A DNA stretch of 64,000 nt from Paenibacillus sp. GSMTC-2017 (GCF_016019935.1 NZ_JAECMT010000003.1:443388-507387), one strand, 5' to 3'. Numbered from the stretch's first letter, positions 16,770-25,905 are shown. Translations and numbers: made by a program. The notes: generated by a model not told the origin, from the letters alone.

Positions 16770-17204
16770 TTATCTACCATTGAATGCACTTAGCATCCAA
16801 ACATGTTTCTCTAAAGTAGTATGGATAGCAAGCAACGCATCAGCTGTTGTTTCGTCATCTGCCCCTTGTGCAGCTTCCATACCTTCTTTCAACTCACCAA
16901 TAATGAGTGTAAAGTCAGCGATTAGCTGATCGACCATTTCGACAGCAGTTTCTTCTCCGTTTGCTTCTTTCACACTGGAAGTTTCCAGATAGTCGCTCAT
17001 TTTGGCTATCGGTTGACCCTTTATCGCAAGCAGACGCTCTGCTAGTTCATCGACATGTAGAGCAGCCTCTTCATAAAATTGTTGGAACTTTTCGTGAAGT
17101 GTGAAAAATTGGCTACCCTTCACATACCAATGATAATTGTGAAGCTTAATGTAAAGTACGCTCCAGTTGGCAATTTGGCGGTTAAGATGTTGTTGAACAG
17201 TCAT
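16770..17204 (-). CDS. dps: Dps-family ferritin-like DNA protection protein
   Basis: Mini-ferritin of 144 residues that stores iron and detoxifies peroxide, forming a dodecamer in relatives. The ferroxidase-site pattern is visible: [22 protein letters not shown] with conserved His residues, then [15 protein letters not shown] with Asp and Glu. ATG 17204 is chosen because AAAGG lies nine bases upstream; ATG 17213 overlaps that site too closely. Regulation is readable: an exact PerR box overlaps the -10 of its promoter. The predicted leader is about 150 bases. Confidence 0.93.
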   Translation of the reverse strand: MTVQQHLNRQIANWSVLYIKLHNYHWYVKGSQFFTLHEKFQQFYEEAALHVDELAERLLAIKGQPIAKMSDYLETSSVKEANGEETAVEMVDQLIADFTLIIGELKEGMEAAQGADDETTADALLAIHTTLEKHVWMLSAFNGR

Positions 17205-17358
17205 GATGATCATCCTTTCAAAATGGTCATTAGTTATGCGATACGTAATATTCCGTAAGCAACATTGGTTTTCGTGTTAGTTTGTTCCAAAGCAAGGTAC
17301 GGAATACGGGCTAGACGAACAAACCATGTTAAAAATAATATTTAGATCAATTCCTTAT

Positions 17359-17373
17359 TTATAATTATTATAA
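17359..17373 (-). promoter_or_regulatory. PerR box (exact consensus) at the dps promoter
   Basis: TTATAAT-T-ATTATAA matches the Bacillus PerR consensus TTATAATnATTATAA at all 14 defined positions. It overlaps the -10 element of the dps promoter, where a repressor would block RNA polymerase. This is the regulation expected of an MrgA/Dps gene. Confidence 0.85.
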
Positions 17374-17392
17374 ATTAATAGACGTTTGTCAA
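17364..17392 (-). promoter_or_regulatory. Promoter for dps
   Basis: Minus strand TTGACA (17392-17387), 17-base spacer, AATAAT (17369-17364). An overlapping TATAAT has only a 14-base spacing. The 334 bases between dps and trxB otherwise hold only the long dps leader and the trxB terminator. Confidence 0.6.
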
Positions 17393-17470
17393 GTGTACTT
17401 CCTATGTCTAAGAAATTGTACCCAACTAGTTGATTGTTCAACCAACCCGAAAAATAGTTTATCGTTTGTA

Positions 17471-17517
17471 AAAAGAAAAAAAGATACAACTTTGGCTCAT
17501 TGTTCGCCAAAGTTGTA
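17471..17517 (-). terminator. Terminator after trxB
   Basis: Minus-strand 12-pair stem TACAACTTTGGC/GCCAAAGTTGTA, followed by TCTTTTTTTC and more T. It is oriented to end the thioredoxin reductase transcript. Confidence 0.88.
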
Positions 17518-17538
17518 CCTGTCCTATGCTGTCCATAT

Positions 17539-18480
17539 TTAAGCCAGTTGCGTGTTATGCTCCAATGTTTCCAAGTAACGCTCGCAGTCGAGTGCAGCCA
17601 TACAGCCACTGCCAGCAGCGGTAATGGCTTGACGATAAGTTGTATCTTGTACGTCCCCACAAGCAAATACTCCTGGAATATTCGTAGTTGATGTACCAGG
17701 CTTCACGATAATGTAACCTTGCTCATCCGTATCGATCTGACCACCTAGGAAGCCAGTGTTCGGCGTATGACCGATAGCAATGAATACACCGTCAGCTTCA
17801 AGCAATTCTTCTTCACCTGTTTCATTATTACGAACGCGAAGGCCTTTGAGGCCAACATCTCCAGCAACAACTTCAAGCGGTGTACGGTTGAGGCTCCAAA
17901 CGACTTTTTCATTGTTCCGGGCACGGTCTTGCATGATTTTGGAGGCGCGAAGCTCGTCGCGACGATTAACTAGACGAACTTCAGTACCAAAACGAGTAAG
18001 GAAGCCAGCTTCCTCCATAGCGGAGTCTCCACCGCCGACAACGATAATCTTTTTGCCACGGAAGAAAAATCCGTCACAAGTTGCGCAAGTGCTGACACCT
18101 CGGCCGATGTTGTCTTGTTCACCTGGAATGCCTAAATATTTTGCAGACGCACCTGTTGATATGATGACGGACTCAGCTTGTAGTTGACCTAGACCTTCGA
18201 CTTCAAGCGTGTAGGGGCGTTTGCTAAAGTCAACGCTTTTTACCGAGCCCGTTTTGAATGTTGCGCCGAATCGTTGCGCTTGCTTGCGCATATTAGACAT
18301 TAGCTCGCTACCGAGTATACCTTCTGGGAAACCAGGAAAGTTTTCAACTTCAGTTGTAGTCGTTAATTGTCCACCAGGCTGCCAGCCTTCGATGACTAGT
18401 GGCTCCATGTTAGCACGTGCAAAATAAATAGCTGCAGTTAGTCCTGCAGGACCGGTTCCAATAATAATGGTTTTGTGCAT
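17539..18480 (-). CDS. trxB: Thioredoxin-disulfide reductase
   Basis: FAD/NADPH enzyme that reduces thioredoxin, 313 residues. The N-terminal FAD motif is IIGTGPAGLTAAIYFARA. The redox pair CATC lies at residues 132-135. The NADPH motif VVGGGDSAMEEAGFL follows, and GVFACGDVQDTTYRQAITA is the C-terminal FAD motif. The ATG at 18480 has a GGGGGA site; the longer frame upstream would cross the promoter. Single gene with its own promoter and terminator. Confidence 0.96.
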   Translation of the reverse strand: MHKTIIIGTGPAGLTAAIYFARANMEPLVIEGWQPGGQLTTTTEVENFPGFPEGILGSELMSNMRKQAQRFGATFKTGSVKSVDFSKRPYTLEVEGLGQLQAESVIISTGASAKYLGIPGEQDNIGRGVSTCATCDGFFFRGKKIIVVGGGDSAMEEAGFLTRFGTEVRLVNRRDELRASKIMQDRARNNEKVVWSLNRTPLEVVAGDVGLKGLRVRNNETGEEELLEADGVFIAIGHTPNTGFLGGQIDTDEQGYIIVKPGTSTTNIPGVFACGDVQDTTYRQAITAAGSGCMAALDCERYLETLEHNTQLA

Positions 18481-18529
18481 ATAAATATCCCCCAATAACA
18501 TTAGAGTGAAAATAATGATTTCTACTTTA

Positions 18530-18558
18530 AAACTATTACAAACTGTAACAAATGTCAA
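18530..18558 (-). promoter_or_regulatory. Probable promoter for trxB
   Basis: Minus strand perfect TTGACA (18558-18553), 17-base spacer, weak TAGTTT (18535-18530). The -10 is poor, so confidence is limited. Confidence 0.4.
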
Positions 18559-18704
18559 TACAGTTCATCTAACTTTCATCTTCGTATAATAATGACATTT
18601 TGCGAATAATAAAGAAGATTATAATTGGCATCCATTAGCAAAAGGAGGTATAGTGGAGGGAAATACGTGACTCCCAATTAAGGGAGAAAGGAGCATTGTC
18701 ATTA

Positions 18705-19574
18705 ATGGCTAACAAGATTAGAAAAGCAATCATACCTGCGGGTGGACTTGGTACACGTTTCTTACCTGCGACGAAAGCTCAGCCCAAAGAAATGTTGCCA
18801 ATCATTGACAAGCCAGCCATTCAATATATCGTAGAAGAAGCTGTTCAATCTGGTATCGAAAGTATCGTTATAGTAAGCGGAAGACATAAACGTGCTATTG
18901 AAGACCATTTTGATAAGTCTGTAGAGCTTGAAGCTGAGCTAGAAGCAAGAAACAACGAGATCTTATTATCTGTCGTGAAAGAAATTTCACAGCTTGCGGA
19001 TATTTATTATGTGCGTCAGAAAGAACCGTTAGGTCTTGGACATGCTGTATTATGTGCTCGCCGATTTATTGCAGATGAGCCATTCGCGGTATTGCTTGGT
19101 GACGACATATTAACGTCAGAGCCGCCATGTCTGAAGCAGATGATGGACATTTATGAAGAAAAACAATCATCTGTTGTAGCTGTGATGGAAGTGCCATGGG
19201 ATCAAACACATAAATATGGAATTGTAGATATTGAACGAGGCAGGCAAGTATCTGCTGTCCGAAATATAGTGGAGAAACCTGCACTTGGCGAAGCACCATC
19301 TAATTATGCAGTCGTCGGCAGGTATGTTCTGAGCCCTACTATATTTCATTTGCTAGAACATGCTAAACCGGGGAAAGCAGGAGAGATTCAACTGACGGAC
19401 AGTTTGCAGGAGCTCAGACGATTGGAGTCTCTCACAGCATTCCGATTTGATGGACGTCGTCACGATGTAGGAGATAAACTTGGCTTTGTAAAAGCGACGA
19501 TCGATTTTGCACTTGAGCGTGAGGATCTGACGGATGATATTCGGAAGTATATGATAGAAAGACTAGGTTTGTAG
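18705..19574 (+). CDS. galU: UTP-glucose-1-phosphate uridylyltransferase
   Basis: Makes UDP-glucose from UTP and glucose 1-phosphate for cell-wall and exopolysaccharide synthesis; 289 residues. The nucleotide-binding N-terminus is IPAGGLGTRFLPATKAQPKEML. PIIDKPAIQYIVEEAV, VLLGDDI, and GRYVLSPTIFHLLE are all typical. ATG 18705 is preferred, with AGGAG eleven bases upstream. A TTG at 18696 lies too close to AGGAG but could use the earlier GGGAG. Divergent from trxB. Confidence 0.94.
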   Translation: MANKIRKAIIPAGGLGTRFLPATKAQPKEMLPIIDKPAIQYIVEEAVQSGIESIVIVSGRHKRAIEDHFDKSVELEAELEARNNEILLSVVKEISQLADIYYVRQKEPLGLGHAVLCARRFIADEPFAVLLGDDILTSEPPCLKQMMDIYEEKQSSVVAVMEVPWDQTHKYGIVDIERGRQVSAVRNIVEKPALGEAPSNYAVVGRYVLSPTIFHLLEHAKPGKAGEIQLTDSLQELRRLESLTAFRFDGRRHDVGDKLGFVKATIDFALEREDLTDDIRKYMIERLGL

Positions 19575-19597
19575 TCGTATATCTTACATGGAATGAA

Positions 19598-19628
19598 CGG
19601 TGCAGGAAATAATCTGTGCTGTTTTTTT
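19598..19628 (+). terminator. Weak terminator after galU
   Basis: CGGTGCAG/CTGTGCTG pair with several G-T pairs around an eight-base loop, followed by seven T. Confidence 0.6.
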
Positions 19629-19772
19629 ATATTTTTCAACGAATAGGACCGAAGTTCGGATTTTTACGTTTCCACTATTTTGAAATGGTGATTATTTACT
19701 TTTTGTTATAGAATAGAGAGAGTGAAAAGAAATTGATAGAGATAGAGAATACGTAATAGGAGTTGAATGTAA

Positions 19773-21050
19773 GTGTATTGCCATCATTGCGTCAGAGAAT
19801 TTTCGGATGAAGCAATTTTTTGTAGTCAATGCGGCAGAAAGCTGCATTCTTATAAAATAATAGAAGTAGATAGAAAAATAATAGATCCGGACGAGCATGA
19901 AGAAGAATCAGCTTCACTTGAAATAGTTAGCGATAGATTCACACCTCAATTAATAGCTATATCAGGTACGGCTACTATAGATGATGAAAATATAGTTCTA
20001 TCAAAACGGACTTGGTTAATGCCTATAAGTTTACTTTGTGTAGCTTTTATCGTTGCAGTAGCTGTGTTCTGTTATTTTCAATATGAAAAAAATAGGAATG
20101 AGAAGGTACTTAAGCTTCAAGTGGAAGCGAAATCCGCAGCACTTGGAGGGGAATACGAGAAGGCGCTCGGGTTATTAAATGAAGCAGCAGAAATTCGTCC
20201 AGCTTTCACGTCTCTTAAAGCAGACGAGGATATCATTCAGCACGTAATGGAGTTAAAAGAGATAACGAATGATGTAGAAAAGAATCTGTCTAATAATAAG
20301 ATGAAAGAGGTCGAGGAAGGAATTACTCTTTTAAAGTCTGAGTTCAGTGGGCATAAGGAGCCGATCTACGACAAGCTTAGAGAGAAACTGGATTCTTTAC
20401 AATTAAAGATGACACTAGAGCAATTAAAGAAGCAAGTAGGTTCGCTTGTTACACTTAACGAGCATATTGATATGCTTCAAAAGGTGAATGGACTAATCGG
20501 AAAAGAAGCAGTCATATTGAGAGAACAAGTTGTTACGGGTATTCGTAAAATCACATTAACGGATGTTGAACGGCTTTTGGAAAGGAAAAACTTCACTGCT
20601 GCAATGACTGTCGTTGAAAAGTCACTAGCAATTGTAAAAGGGGACGAAAACCTGCTAGCCCTTGAGCAACGTATCGAAGACGAGCAAAGACGATATGAAA
20701 GAGCGGAGCAGCAACGGATAGAACAAGCCATGCAAAGAGCTGCCAAAGAAGATTTAATCAATCAAACAGCAGCTGTTGAAGTGGGCAGCACAGAGAAGAC
20801 ATTAGATGAATTTGGCGATTTGACTATTGTAGGACACTTGAAAAACGTTGCAACTAGACCCATTTATTCCGTTACAGTTGAATTTACTGTTTTAAACAAG
20901 GAAGGTGAAGTACTAGGTAAAGGATCTGCTACCGCTAATCCAAATTATATTGAGCCAGGCGAACAAATGAGCTATACAGCGACAGTTTATGGCGTTTATA
21001 CAGAGGATGTTGACATTGTTGTAGATCCTCCTACTTATTACTTGGACTAG
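19773..21050 (+). CDS. Zinc-ribbon, single-pass membrane protein with FxLYD-type C-terminal domain
   Basis: Protein of 425 residues. Cys3, Cys6, Cys17 and Cys20 form a zinc ribbon on the cytoplasmic side. One membrane helix follows at about 87-111 (MPISLLCVAFIVAVAVFCYF). A long Glu/Lys/Leu/Gln coiled-coil region with TPR-like repeats spans about 115-325. The C-terminal domain GDLTIVGHLKNVATRPIYSV resembles FxLYD domains, which are beta-sandwich modules outside the cell. The GTG at 19773 has AGGAGTT eight bases upstream. The stop is only 12 bases from the protease gene, so the two are one operon and probably one functional unit. No function is established. Confidence 0.78.
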   Translation: MYCHHCVREFSDEAIFCSQCGRKLHSYKIIEVDRKIIDPDEHEEESASLEIVSDRFTPQLIAISGTATIDDENIVLSKRTWLMPISLLCVAFIVAVAVFCYFQYEKNRNEKVLKLQVEAKSAALGGEYEKALGLLNEAAEIRPAFTSLKADEDIIQHVMELKEITNDVEKNLSNNKMKEVEEGITLLKSEFSGHKEPIYDKLREKLDSLQLKMTLEQLKKQVGSLVTLNEHIDMLQKVNGLIGKEAVILREQVVTGIRKITLTDVERLLERKNFTAAMTVVEKSLAIVKGDENLLALEQRIEDEQRRYERAEQQRIEQAMQRAAKEDLINQTAAVEVGSTEKTLDEFGDLTIVGHLKNVATRPIYSVTVEFTVLNKEGEVLGKGSATANPNYIEPGEQMSYTATVYGVYTEDVDIVVDPPTYYLD

Positions 21051-21062
21051 GAGGGACATAGA

Positions 21063-22199
21063 ATGAAAAAAAGAATGTGGATTGGCATTCTGGGCTCTGT
21101 CCTTATCCTTTGCGGGGGGATTGGAGCGGGCATTACGATACGGCTAGAAATCCCGAAACAATTGAACGGATCACCATTACTCGCAATTGGAGAAGTTAAG
21201 AAGACACTAAAGGATGTTATATTTGAAACTCAGAAGTTAGTCGTGATGATTGAGACAGATACAGGTTCACAAGGCTCCGGATTTCTGTATAACAAACAAG
21301 GAGATCTCATAACAAATGCGCATGTCGTCTCCGGTGTTCGCAATGTTCGAGTGAAGACATCTGATGCGCGCGAGCTTTCTGGTGAAGTTATTGGCATAAG
21401 TACAAATGTAGATTTAGCGGTTGTTCGTGTAAAAGAGCTTGCTGGTATAGAACCGTTACCGCTTGTACGTTATGAGAATGGTGAAGTTGGAGACGACGTA
21501 ATGGCTGTTGGAAGTCCGCTAGGATTTCAGAATACAGTAACGACTGGTATTATAAGCGGTGTCGGTCGAAGCTTTCAAATTGATCAATATACCTATAACG
21601 ATCTATATCAAATCTCAGCACATATTGCACCGGGTAATAGTGGAGGACCGCTTGTAGATATGAAGACGGGAGCAGTACTTGGTATAAACTCTGCCGGATT
21701 AGAGGAAAATGCAATTGGATTTAGTATCCCAATATCAAAAGTTCTTCCGTTGGCAGAGGGTTGGTCGAAGGAACCGATGACGATGTTGCCTGATCTTTCG
21801 TTAACAGATGAACTAGGTGAAGAATCAGATGAAAAGTCGAAGCTGCAACAAGATGGATCATCCATTGATAAACTTGCCAGTTATTTAGTCACTCACTTCT
21901 ACGACAGTCTTAATAATCGGGATTATGTCTACGCCTATTCACTGCTTGGAGGGAATTGGAAGGAAGGCACTAGTTACGTTAAGTTCCGTGAAGGTTACTT
22001 GACGACTCGTAATGTCGTCATTGATGATATGCATGTGACCAGTAAAGATGAGGAAGCTGTTGTAACAGCGGTTATTTCAGTAGACGAGCGGAAAGATGGG
22101 GAGAACGTACTGAGCAAGTACCAAGTGACTTACAAAGTCGCTTATGAAAATGACCAAATTAAACTAATATCGGGCAAAGGCAAAGCGATAAGTAAATAG
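21063..22199 (+). CDS. Membrane-anchored trypsin-like serine protease (HtrA-type catalytic domain, no PDZ)
   Basis: Protein of 378 residues. An N-terminal anchor (MWIGILGSVLILCGGIGAGI) precedes a trypsin-like domain. The catalytic triad is His87 (LITNAHVV), Asp117 (NVDLAVV) and Ser193 (APGNSGGPLV). No PDZ domain follows. The last 115 residues (FYDSLNNRDYVYAYSLLGG onward) look like an NTF2-like or DUF4878-type beta-alpha domain. It probably acts outside the membrane on misfolded or signalling proteins. The RBS AGGAGGG lies close before the ATG. It is coupled with the zinc-ribbon protein upstream. Confidence 0.88.
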   Translation: MKKRMWIGILGSVLILCGGIGAGITIRLEIPKQLNGSPLLAIGEVKKTLKDVIFETQKLVVMIETDTGSQGSGFLYNKQGDLITNAHVVSGVRNVRVKTSDARELSGEVIGISTNVDLAVVRVKELAGIEPLPLVRYENGEVGDDVMAVGSPLGFQNTVTTGIISGVGRSFQIDQYTYNDLYQISAHIAPGNSGGPLVDMKTGAVLGINSAGLEENAIGFSIPISKVLPLAEGWSKEPMTMLPDLSLTDELGEESDEKSKLQQDGSSIDKLASYLVTHFYDSLNNRDYVYAYSLLGGNWKEGTSYVKFREGYLTTRNVVIDDMHVTSKDEEAVVTAVISVDERKDGENVLSKYQVTYKVAYENDQIKLISGKGKAISK

Positions 22200-22204
22200 A
22201 GAAC

Positions 22205-22247
22205 GGGGTGTTCCAAAAGCGATAAGCTTTAGGGACACCCCTTTTTT
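22205..22247 (+). terminator. Terminator after the protease gene
   Basis: GGGGTGTTCC pairs with GGGACACCCC with one G-T pair, AAAGC/GCTTT pair inside, then TTTTTT. Confidence 0.9.
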
Positions 22248-22288
22248 ATGATCATGTTTATCTAAAAGCTAAAGTGTTGACGGAACTT

Positions 22289-23401
22289 CTAGCTATAGAT
22301 GAGCGAAAGTGTCAACGTATCTGTGCGTTGTATTGGGAAACCCAGCAGATTAGCAGGAATGAACCGTCCGTTCAGCTGCAATTGGTAGTTAATATTACCG
22401 CTAATAGGAACACCGCTTACTGATGTGATGTTTCCGGTAGGAGAAAAGGTTACAGCTCCGGTCTCAGCTAATGCACCACCAACAGTTAAGCCAGGGCGGA
22501 ATCGAACAGTGTAACCATTCGTAATGTTCGGAAAAGTAGGTCCCCCGTTAATAACTACAGTTACGAATGCCTGTTGACCTGGAGGATACGGTAAAGGTAC
22601 CGGCAGTGGAATTGGCAGTATTCCAGGTCCTTGCCAAGGTCCTGGATGCCAATGTCCCGGATGACCGTGTCCTGGATGTCCATGACCCGGATGTCCATGG
22701 CCCGGATGTCCTTGACCATGATGTCCTTGACCATGATGTCCTTGACCATGATGTCCTTGGCCATGATGTCCTTGGCCATGATGTCCTTGACCTTGATGCC
22801 CTTGACCTTGATGCCCTTGACCTTGATGTCCTTGGCCGTGATGTCCTTGGCCTTGATGCCCTTGGCCTTGTTGTCCTTGGCTTTGCTGTTGTGATTGAGG
22901 GCGTAATTGCTCTATTTGCTCCTGCTCAAGATGAACTTGATCTTGTTGAATCTGCTCTGTATGATCTTGCACTTGAAGATCTCGATCTAATTGATCTTGT
23001 TCTAATTGATCTTGTTCTAGTTGCAACTGTTCAAGTTGCGCAAGCTCTGGGCGTCCCTGTCCGCCACCTTGGTGTCCGCCACCTTGGTGTCCGCCACCTT
23101 GGTGTCCACCACCCGGATGCCATTGACCTGGATGCCCGCCGCCCGGATGTCCCCACGGTCCCGGATGCCATGGACCTGGGTGCCACTGACCTGGATGTCC
23201 CGACCATGGTCCTGGCATCCAAGGACCTGGATGCCAAGGTATTGATCCTGGAGGGAGCCAGCCTGGGCCACCTCCTGGTATTGGTAATATTACTCGTTGA
23301 TCTGTGCAGCCACAATTGCTGCCCGACACTGCGTACGTTCTTTGCAATGCTGGATTGGGCTGTAGATTAGAGTTGTCGTAAGTATGTGTCATGCGAGTCA
23401 T
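22289..23401 (-). CDS. His/Gln/Gly-rich repeat protein with C-terminal DUF4430-like domain
   Basis: Low-complexity protein of 370 residues with four zones. Residues 1-60 contain a Cys-x-Cys (30-32). Residues 60-115 are Trp/His/Pro/Gly rich with GGGHQ repeats. Residues 118-178 form a Gln/Glu/Leu/Asp-rich probable coiled coil. Residues 179-253 carry fifteen five-residue units, GQGHQ or GQGHH changing to GHGHP. The final 95 residues (AFVTVVINGGPTF to SLIYS) resemble a DUF4430 beta domain. There is no signal peptide. AAGGAG lies four bases before ATG 23401; ATG 23392 is an alternative. The many His suggest metal binding. A coat or surface role is only a guess. Confidence 0.72.
   Translation of the reverse strand: MTRMTHTYDNSNLQPNPALQRTYAVSGSNCGCTDQRVILPIPGGGPGWLPPGSIPWHPGPWMPGPWSGHPGQWHPGPWHPGPWGHPGGGHPGQWHPGGGHQGGGHQGGGHQGGGQGRPELAQLEQLQLEQDQLEQDQLDRDLQVQDHTEQIQQDQVHLEQEQIEQLRPQSQQQSQGQQGQGHQGQGHHGQGHQGQGHQGQGHQGQGHHGQGHHGQGHHGQGHHGQGHHGQGHPGHGHPGHGHPGHGHPGHWHPGPWQGPGILPIPLPVPLPYPPGQQAFVTVVINGGPTFPNITNGYTVRFRPGLTVGGALAETGAVTFSPTGNITSVSGVPISGNINYQLQLNGRFIPANLLGFPIQRTDTLTLSLIYS
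22643..22867 (-). repeat. Tandem 15-base repeats encoding GQGHx/GHGHP
   Basis: Fifteen in-frame copies of a 15-base unit (minus strand form close to CATGGTCAAGGACAT), encoding residues 179-253. Copies at one end have diverged to GHGHP. Such arrays change length by slippage without shifting frame. A second short array (GGGHQ, three copies) lies at 23069-23113. Confidence 0.9.
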
Positions 23402-23601
23402 CAGTCTCCTTCACAAATTCATTAGGCATTTACCCTGATGTATCCTATGCGGCATCGGCTTAACTCGTGTTGAGGTGTTTGGAAAGACAAAAAGAAAATA
23501 GAAAATTTCAACACAATAAGTTGATTTTTTGTATTACCGAAGCGTGTTATAAAGAGTAAAGTAAGGGCTATAAGGAACGATGATGCCAAAGGGGGATACA
23601 A

Positions 23602-24927
23602 ATGATAATAAAGAAACGAGTGATCAGTTTGTTACTTGTAGTGGCATTGACACTACTACTAGCAGCATGCGGGGACAAAAATGAAGGAACATCCGTCAAT
23701 AAGCCAGCTGAGAGCAAGCCCGAAGGCAAAAAGATTACGTTGACACTTCAAACACTCCAAACGGATAAGTCCACACCTCAATATCAGGTTGAGGAAGAGA
23801 TCGTAAATAATTACATGAAGGAATATCCGAATATAAAAATCGAGTGGGATCGTCTTGATACGGAGCAGCAAAAAGTTAAATTAAAAACGCAAGCAGCGTC
23901 AGGTGAAGTTGCGGACGTAACGATGGTTAACCCAGGGGCACAATTGTTACCTTTCGCAAATGGTAAAGTACTTGCTCCGCTCAATGACATAGTAGAGGGA
24001 GAACTGGGGGACAGCTTTCTAGAGGGGGTGCTTGATTACTATACTGTCGACGGAAATTTATATGCGCTTCCTTATGATATGAATATTGCTGGCATTTTCT
24101 ATAACAAAGAGTTGTTTGAAAAGGCTGGCGTCAACGTTCCGACGACGTTTGAAGATATCATTGCTTCGGTACCGAAATTCAAAGAAGCGGGTATTCCAGC
24201 AATGATGCTAGGCGGTAAAGATAAGTGGCCTTTATCTTTTATGTTTACGAACGTGCTGCAACGCATAAATGGTGGACCAAAATTTTTAGATGAAGTAGTA
24301 GCCGGTAAAAAACAGTTTACCGACCCTATATTCGTTGAAGCGTTACAAAAAACAAAAGAACTGATCCAAGCTGGTGCATACCAAGAGGGGGCGGCTACTT
24401 ACGACAATAACACGGCTTCCCAACAGTTCCGCGACGGTAAAGCTGCTATGTATTTTATGGGGTCTTGGGAAATATCTTCAATTGAAGCGTCTGAGGCAGT
24501 GAAAGGAAAAGTAGGTTTTCTACCGTTCCCGACCGTAGCTGGTAAAGGTGATCCTAAAGATTACGTTATTGCCCCAGGAACTGCGTATGCGCTAGGAGCA
24601 AACAGTGAACATCTCGACGAAAGTAAAAAGTTTCTGAAATATTTTATGAGCAACTATCCAAAGGTAGCCTTTGAGAAAATGTCAGCTGTAGGTAACGCTC
24701 AGAAAGTAGAAGGAGACTTTAAAGCAGCTGGATACTCTGATCTTGCGATAGATGTAATGGGACGTTTCAACGAAGTAAAAGGCGGAGATATGAACTTTGA
24801 CAACGTGATTGAGCCAGCGACAACGCAGACACACTTAACTGGTTTGCAAAGCTTGTTGATCAAAGATGTTAACGTGGATGAATTAGCTGCCGAGCACCAG
24901 AAGACATGGGAGCTTAACAAAAAATAA
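23602..24927 (+). CDS. Extracellular sugar-binding lipoprotein (CUT1 family)
   Basis: Family 1 solute-binding protein of 441 residues with signal peptide and lipobox LAAC (Cys22). The region LPYDMNIAGIFYNKELFEKAGV is the usual sugar-binding-protein signature, and GKAAMYFMGSWEISSIE is also typical. It delivers a sugar to the permeases encoded next. The ligand is unknown; the sequence looks MsmE-like, not NgcE-like. A GGGGG site precedes the ATG. First gene of a five-gene set that also encodes a two-component system likely to control it. Confidence 0.92.
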   Translation: MIIKKRVISLLLVVALTLLLAACGDKNEGTSVNKPAESKPEGKKITLTLQTLQTDKSTPQYQVEEEIVNNYMKEYPNIKIEWDRLDTEQQKVKLKTQAASGEVADVTMVNPGAQLLPFANGKVLAPLNDIVEGELGDSFLEGVLDYYTVDGNLYALPYDMNIAGIFYNKELFEKAGVNVPTTFEDIIASVPKFKEAGIPAMMLGGKDKWPLSFMFTNVLQRINGGPKFLDEVVAGKKQFTDPIFVEALQKTKELIQAGAYQEGAATYDNNTASQQFRDGKAAMYFMGSWEISSIEASEAVKGKVGFLPFPTVAGKGDPKDYVIAPGTAYALGANSEHLDESKKFLKYFMSNYPKVAFEKMSAVGNAQKVEGDFKAAGYSDLAIDVMGRFNEVKGGDMNFDNVIEPATTQTHLTGLQSLLIKDVNVDELAAEHQKTWELNKK

Positions 24928-24992
24928 AAAGAGAAACATTAAGGGAGCCGTGAGGTTCCCTTAATCAATTATGTGGAAGGGAGGGCAAACAA

Positions 24993-25886
24993 GTGAACGG
25001 TGTTTTGAGGGTAAGCAAAGGAACGTTAATGGTGTTCGTCCTTCCTTGTTTATTGTTTTATTTAGCATTTGTTTTTGTTCCAATCCTTGTGTCAGTAAAT
25101 TATTCTTTGGTTGAATGGTCAGGAATGGACAAACAAGTTTTTGTAGGTTTGGACAACTATAAGGTGTTGTTTACGCAAGACTCTATTTTTTGGCCATCTG
25201 TATTAAGGACACTTTACATTTCAGTAGCTTCTATGGCTCAAATTCCGATTGCAATAACGGTTGCAATATTACTGAGCCGTTATGTAAGACGGCCTAGTTT
25301 CCTCGTTTCTAGTTATTTCTTTCCTGTTATCTTATCAGTTGTAGTTATCGGTCAATTATGGAAGGCCATATACAACCCAGCATCGCTTGGGGGAATGCTT
25401 AACCAGATGCTCGTGAAGACAGGACTCGAATCATGGACGAAGACTTGGCTTGCGGATACTGATGTTGCGATTTTTGCTCTAGGTTTCGTTATTTTCTGGC
25501 AATATATTGGCTATCATGTGTTGATTCAGTTTACAGGTGTTCAAAATATTTCAACGGACATTTACGAGGCAGCTAGCATCGATGGTGCTGAAGGTTTTAA
25601 AGCAGACCGCTATATTACACTTCCACTACTTTCACCAGTTATAAAAATTTCGACTATCTTAGCAGTCATTGGTTCGCTTAAAGCGTTTGATCTCATTGTC
25701 GTTATGACCGGTGGAGGACCTGCTAATACAACTGAAGTTATCTCAACCCATATGTACAATATGACCTTCAATTCATTCAAATATGGCTATGGAAGTGCGA
25801 TCTCCACGTTTCTTGTCATCTTCTGCCTTGTGATGACCATAGTGTTGAACTTGTTATTCAAACGTGCTGAGGAAATCGCCTCATAG
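24993..25886 (+). CDS. Sugar ABC transporter permease (MalF type)
   Basis: Membrane subunit of 297 residues with six helices. The EAA loop is IYEAASIDGAEGFKADRYI near residue 190-210. A GTG start is preceded by AGGGAGGG. It lies 65 bases after the binding protein gene. The stop codon falls 20 bases before the chosen start of the second permease. No ATPase gene is present in the cluster. Confidence 0.93.
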   Translation: MNGVLRVSKGTLMVFVLPCLLFYLAFVFVPILVSVNYSLVEWSGMDKQVFVGLDNYKVLFTQDSIFWPSVLRTLYISVASMAQIPIAITVAILLSRYVRRPSFLVSSYFFPVILSVVVIGQLWKAIYNPASLGGMLNQMLVKTGLESWTKTWLADTDVAIFALGFVIFWQYIGYHVLIQFTGVQNISTDIYEAASIDGAEGFKADRYITLPLLSPVIKISTILAVIGSLKAFDLIVVMTGGGPANTTEVISTHMYNMTFNSFKYGYGSAISTFLVIFCLVMTIVLNLLFKRAEEIAS

Positions 25887-25905
25887 AGAGGGGAGAATGG
25901 AAGTA

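Noticed and set aside
18585-18599. PerR-like TATAATAATGACA before galU
   Set aside because: Ten of 14 positions only, and GalU is not a peroxide-stress gene.
22567-23370. Long open frame of 267 codons on the plus strand across the repeat gene
   Set aside because: It is the antisense of the tandem repeats, which keep every frame open. It has no ribosome site and gives a VLDHDVLGHD-type composition of no known family.
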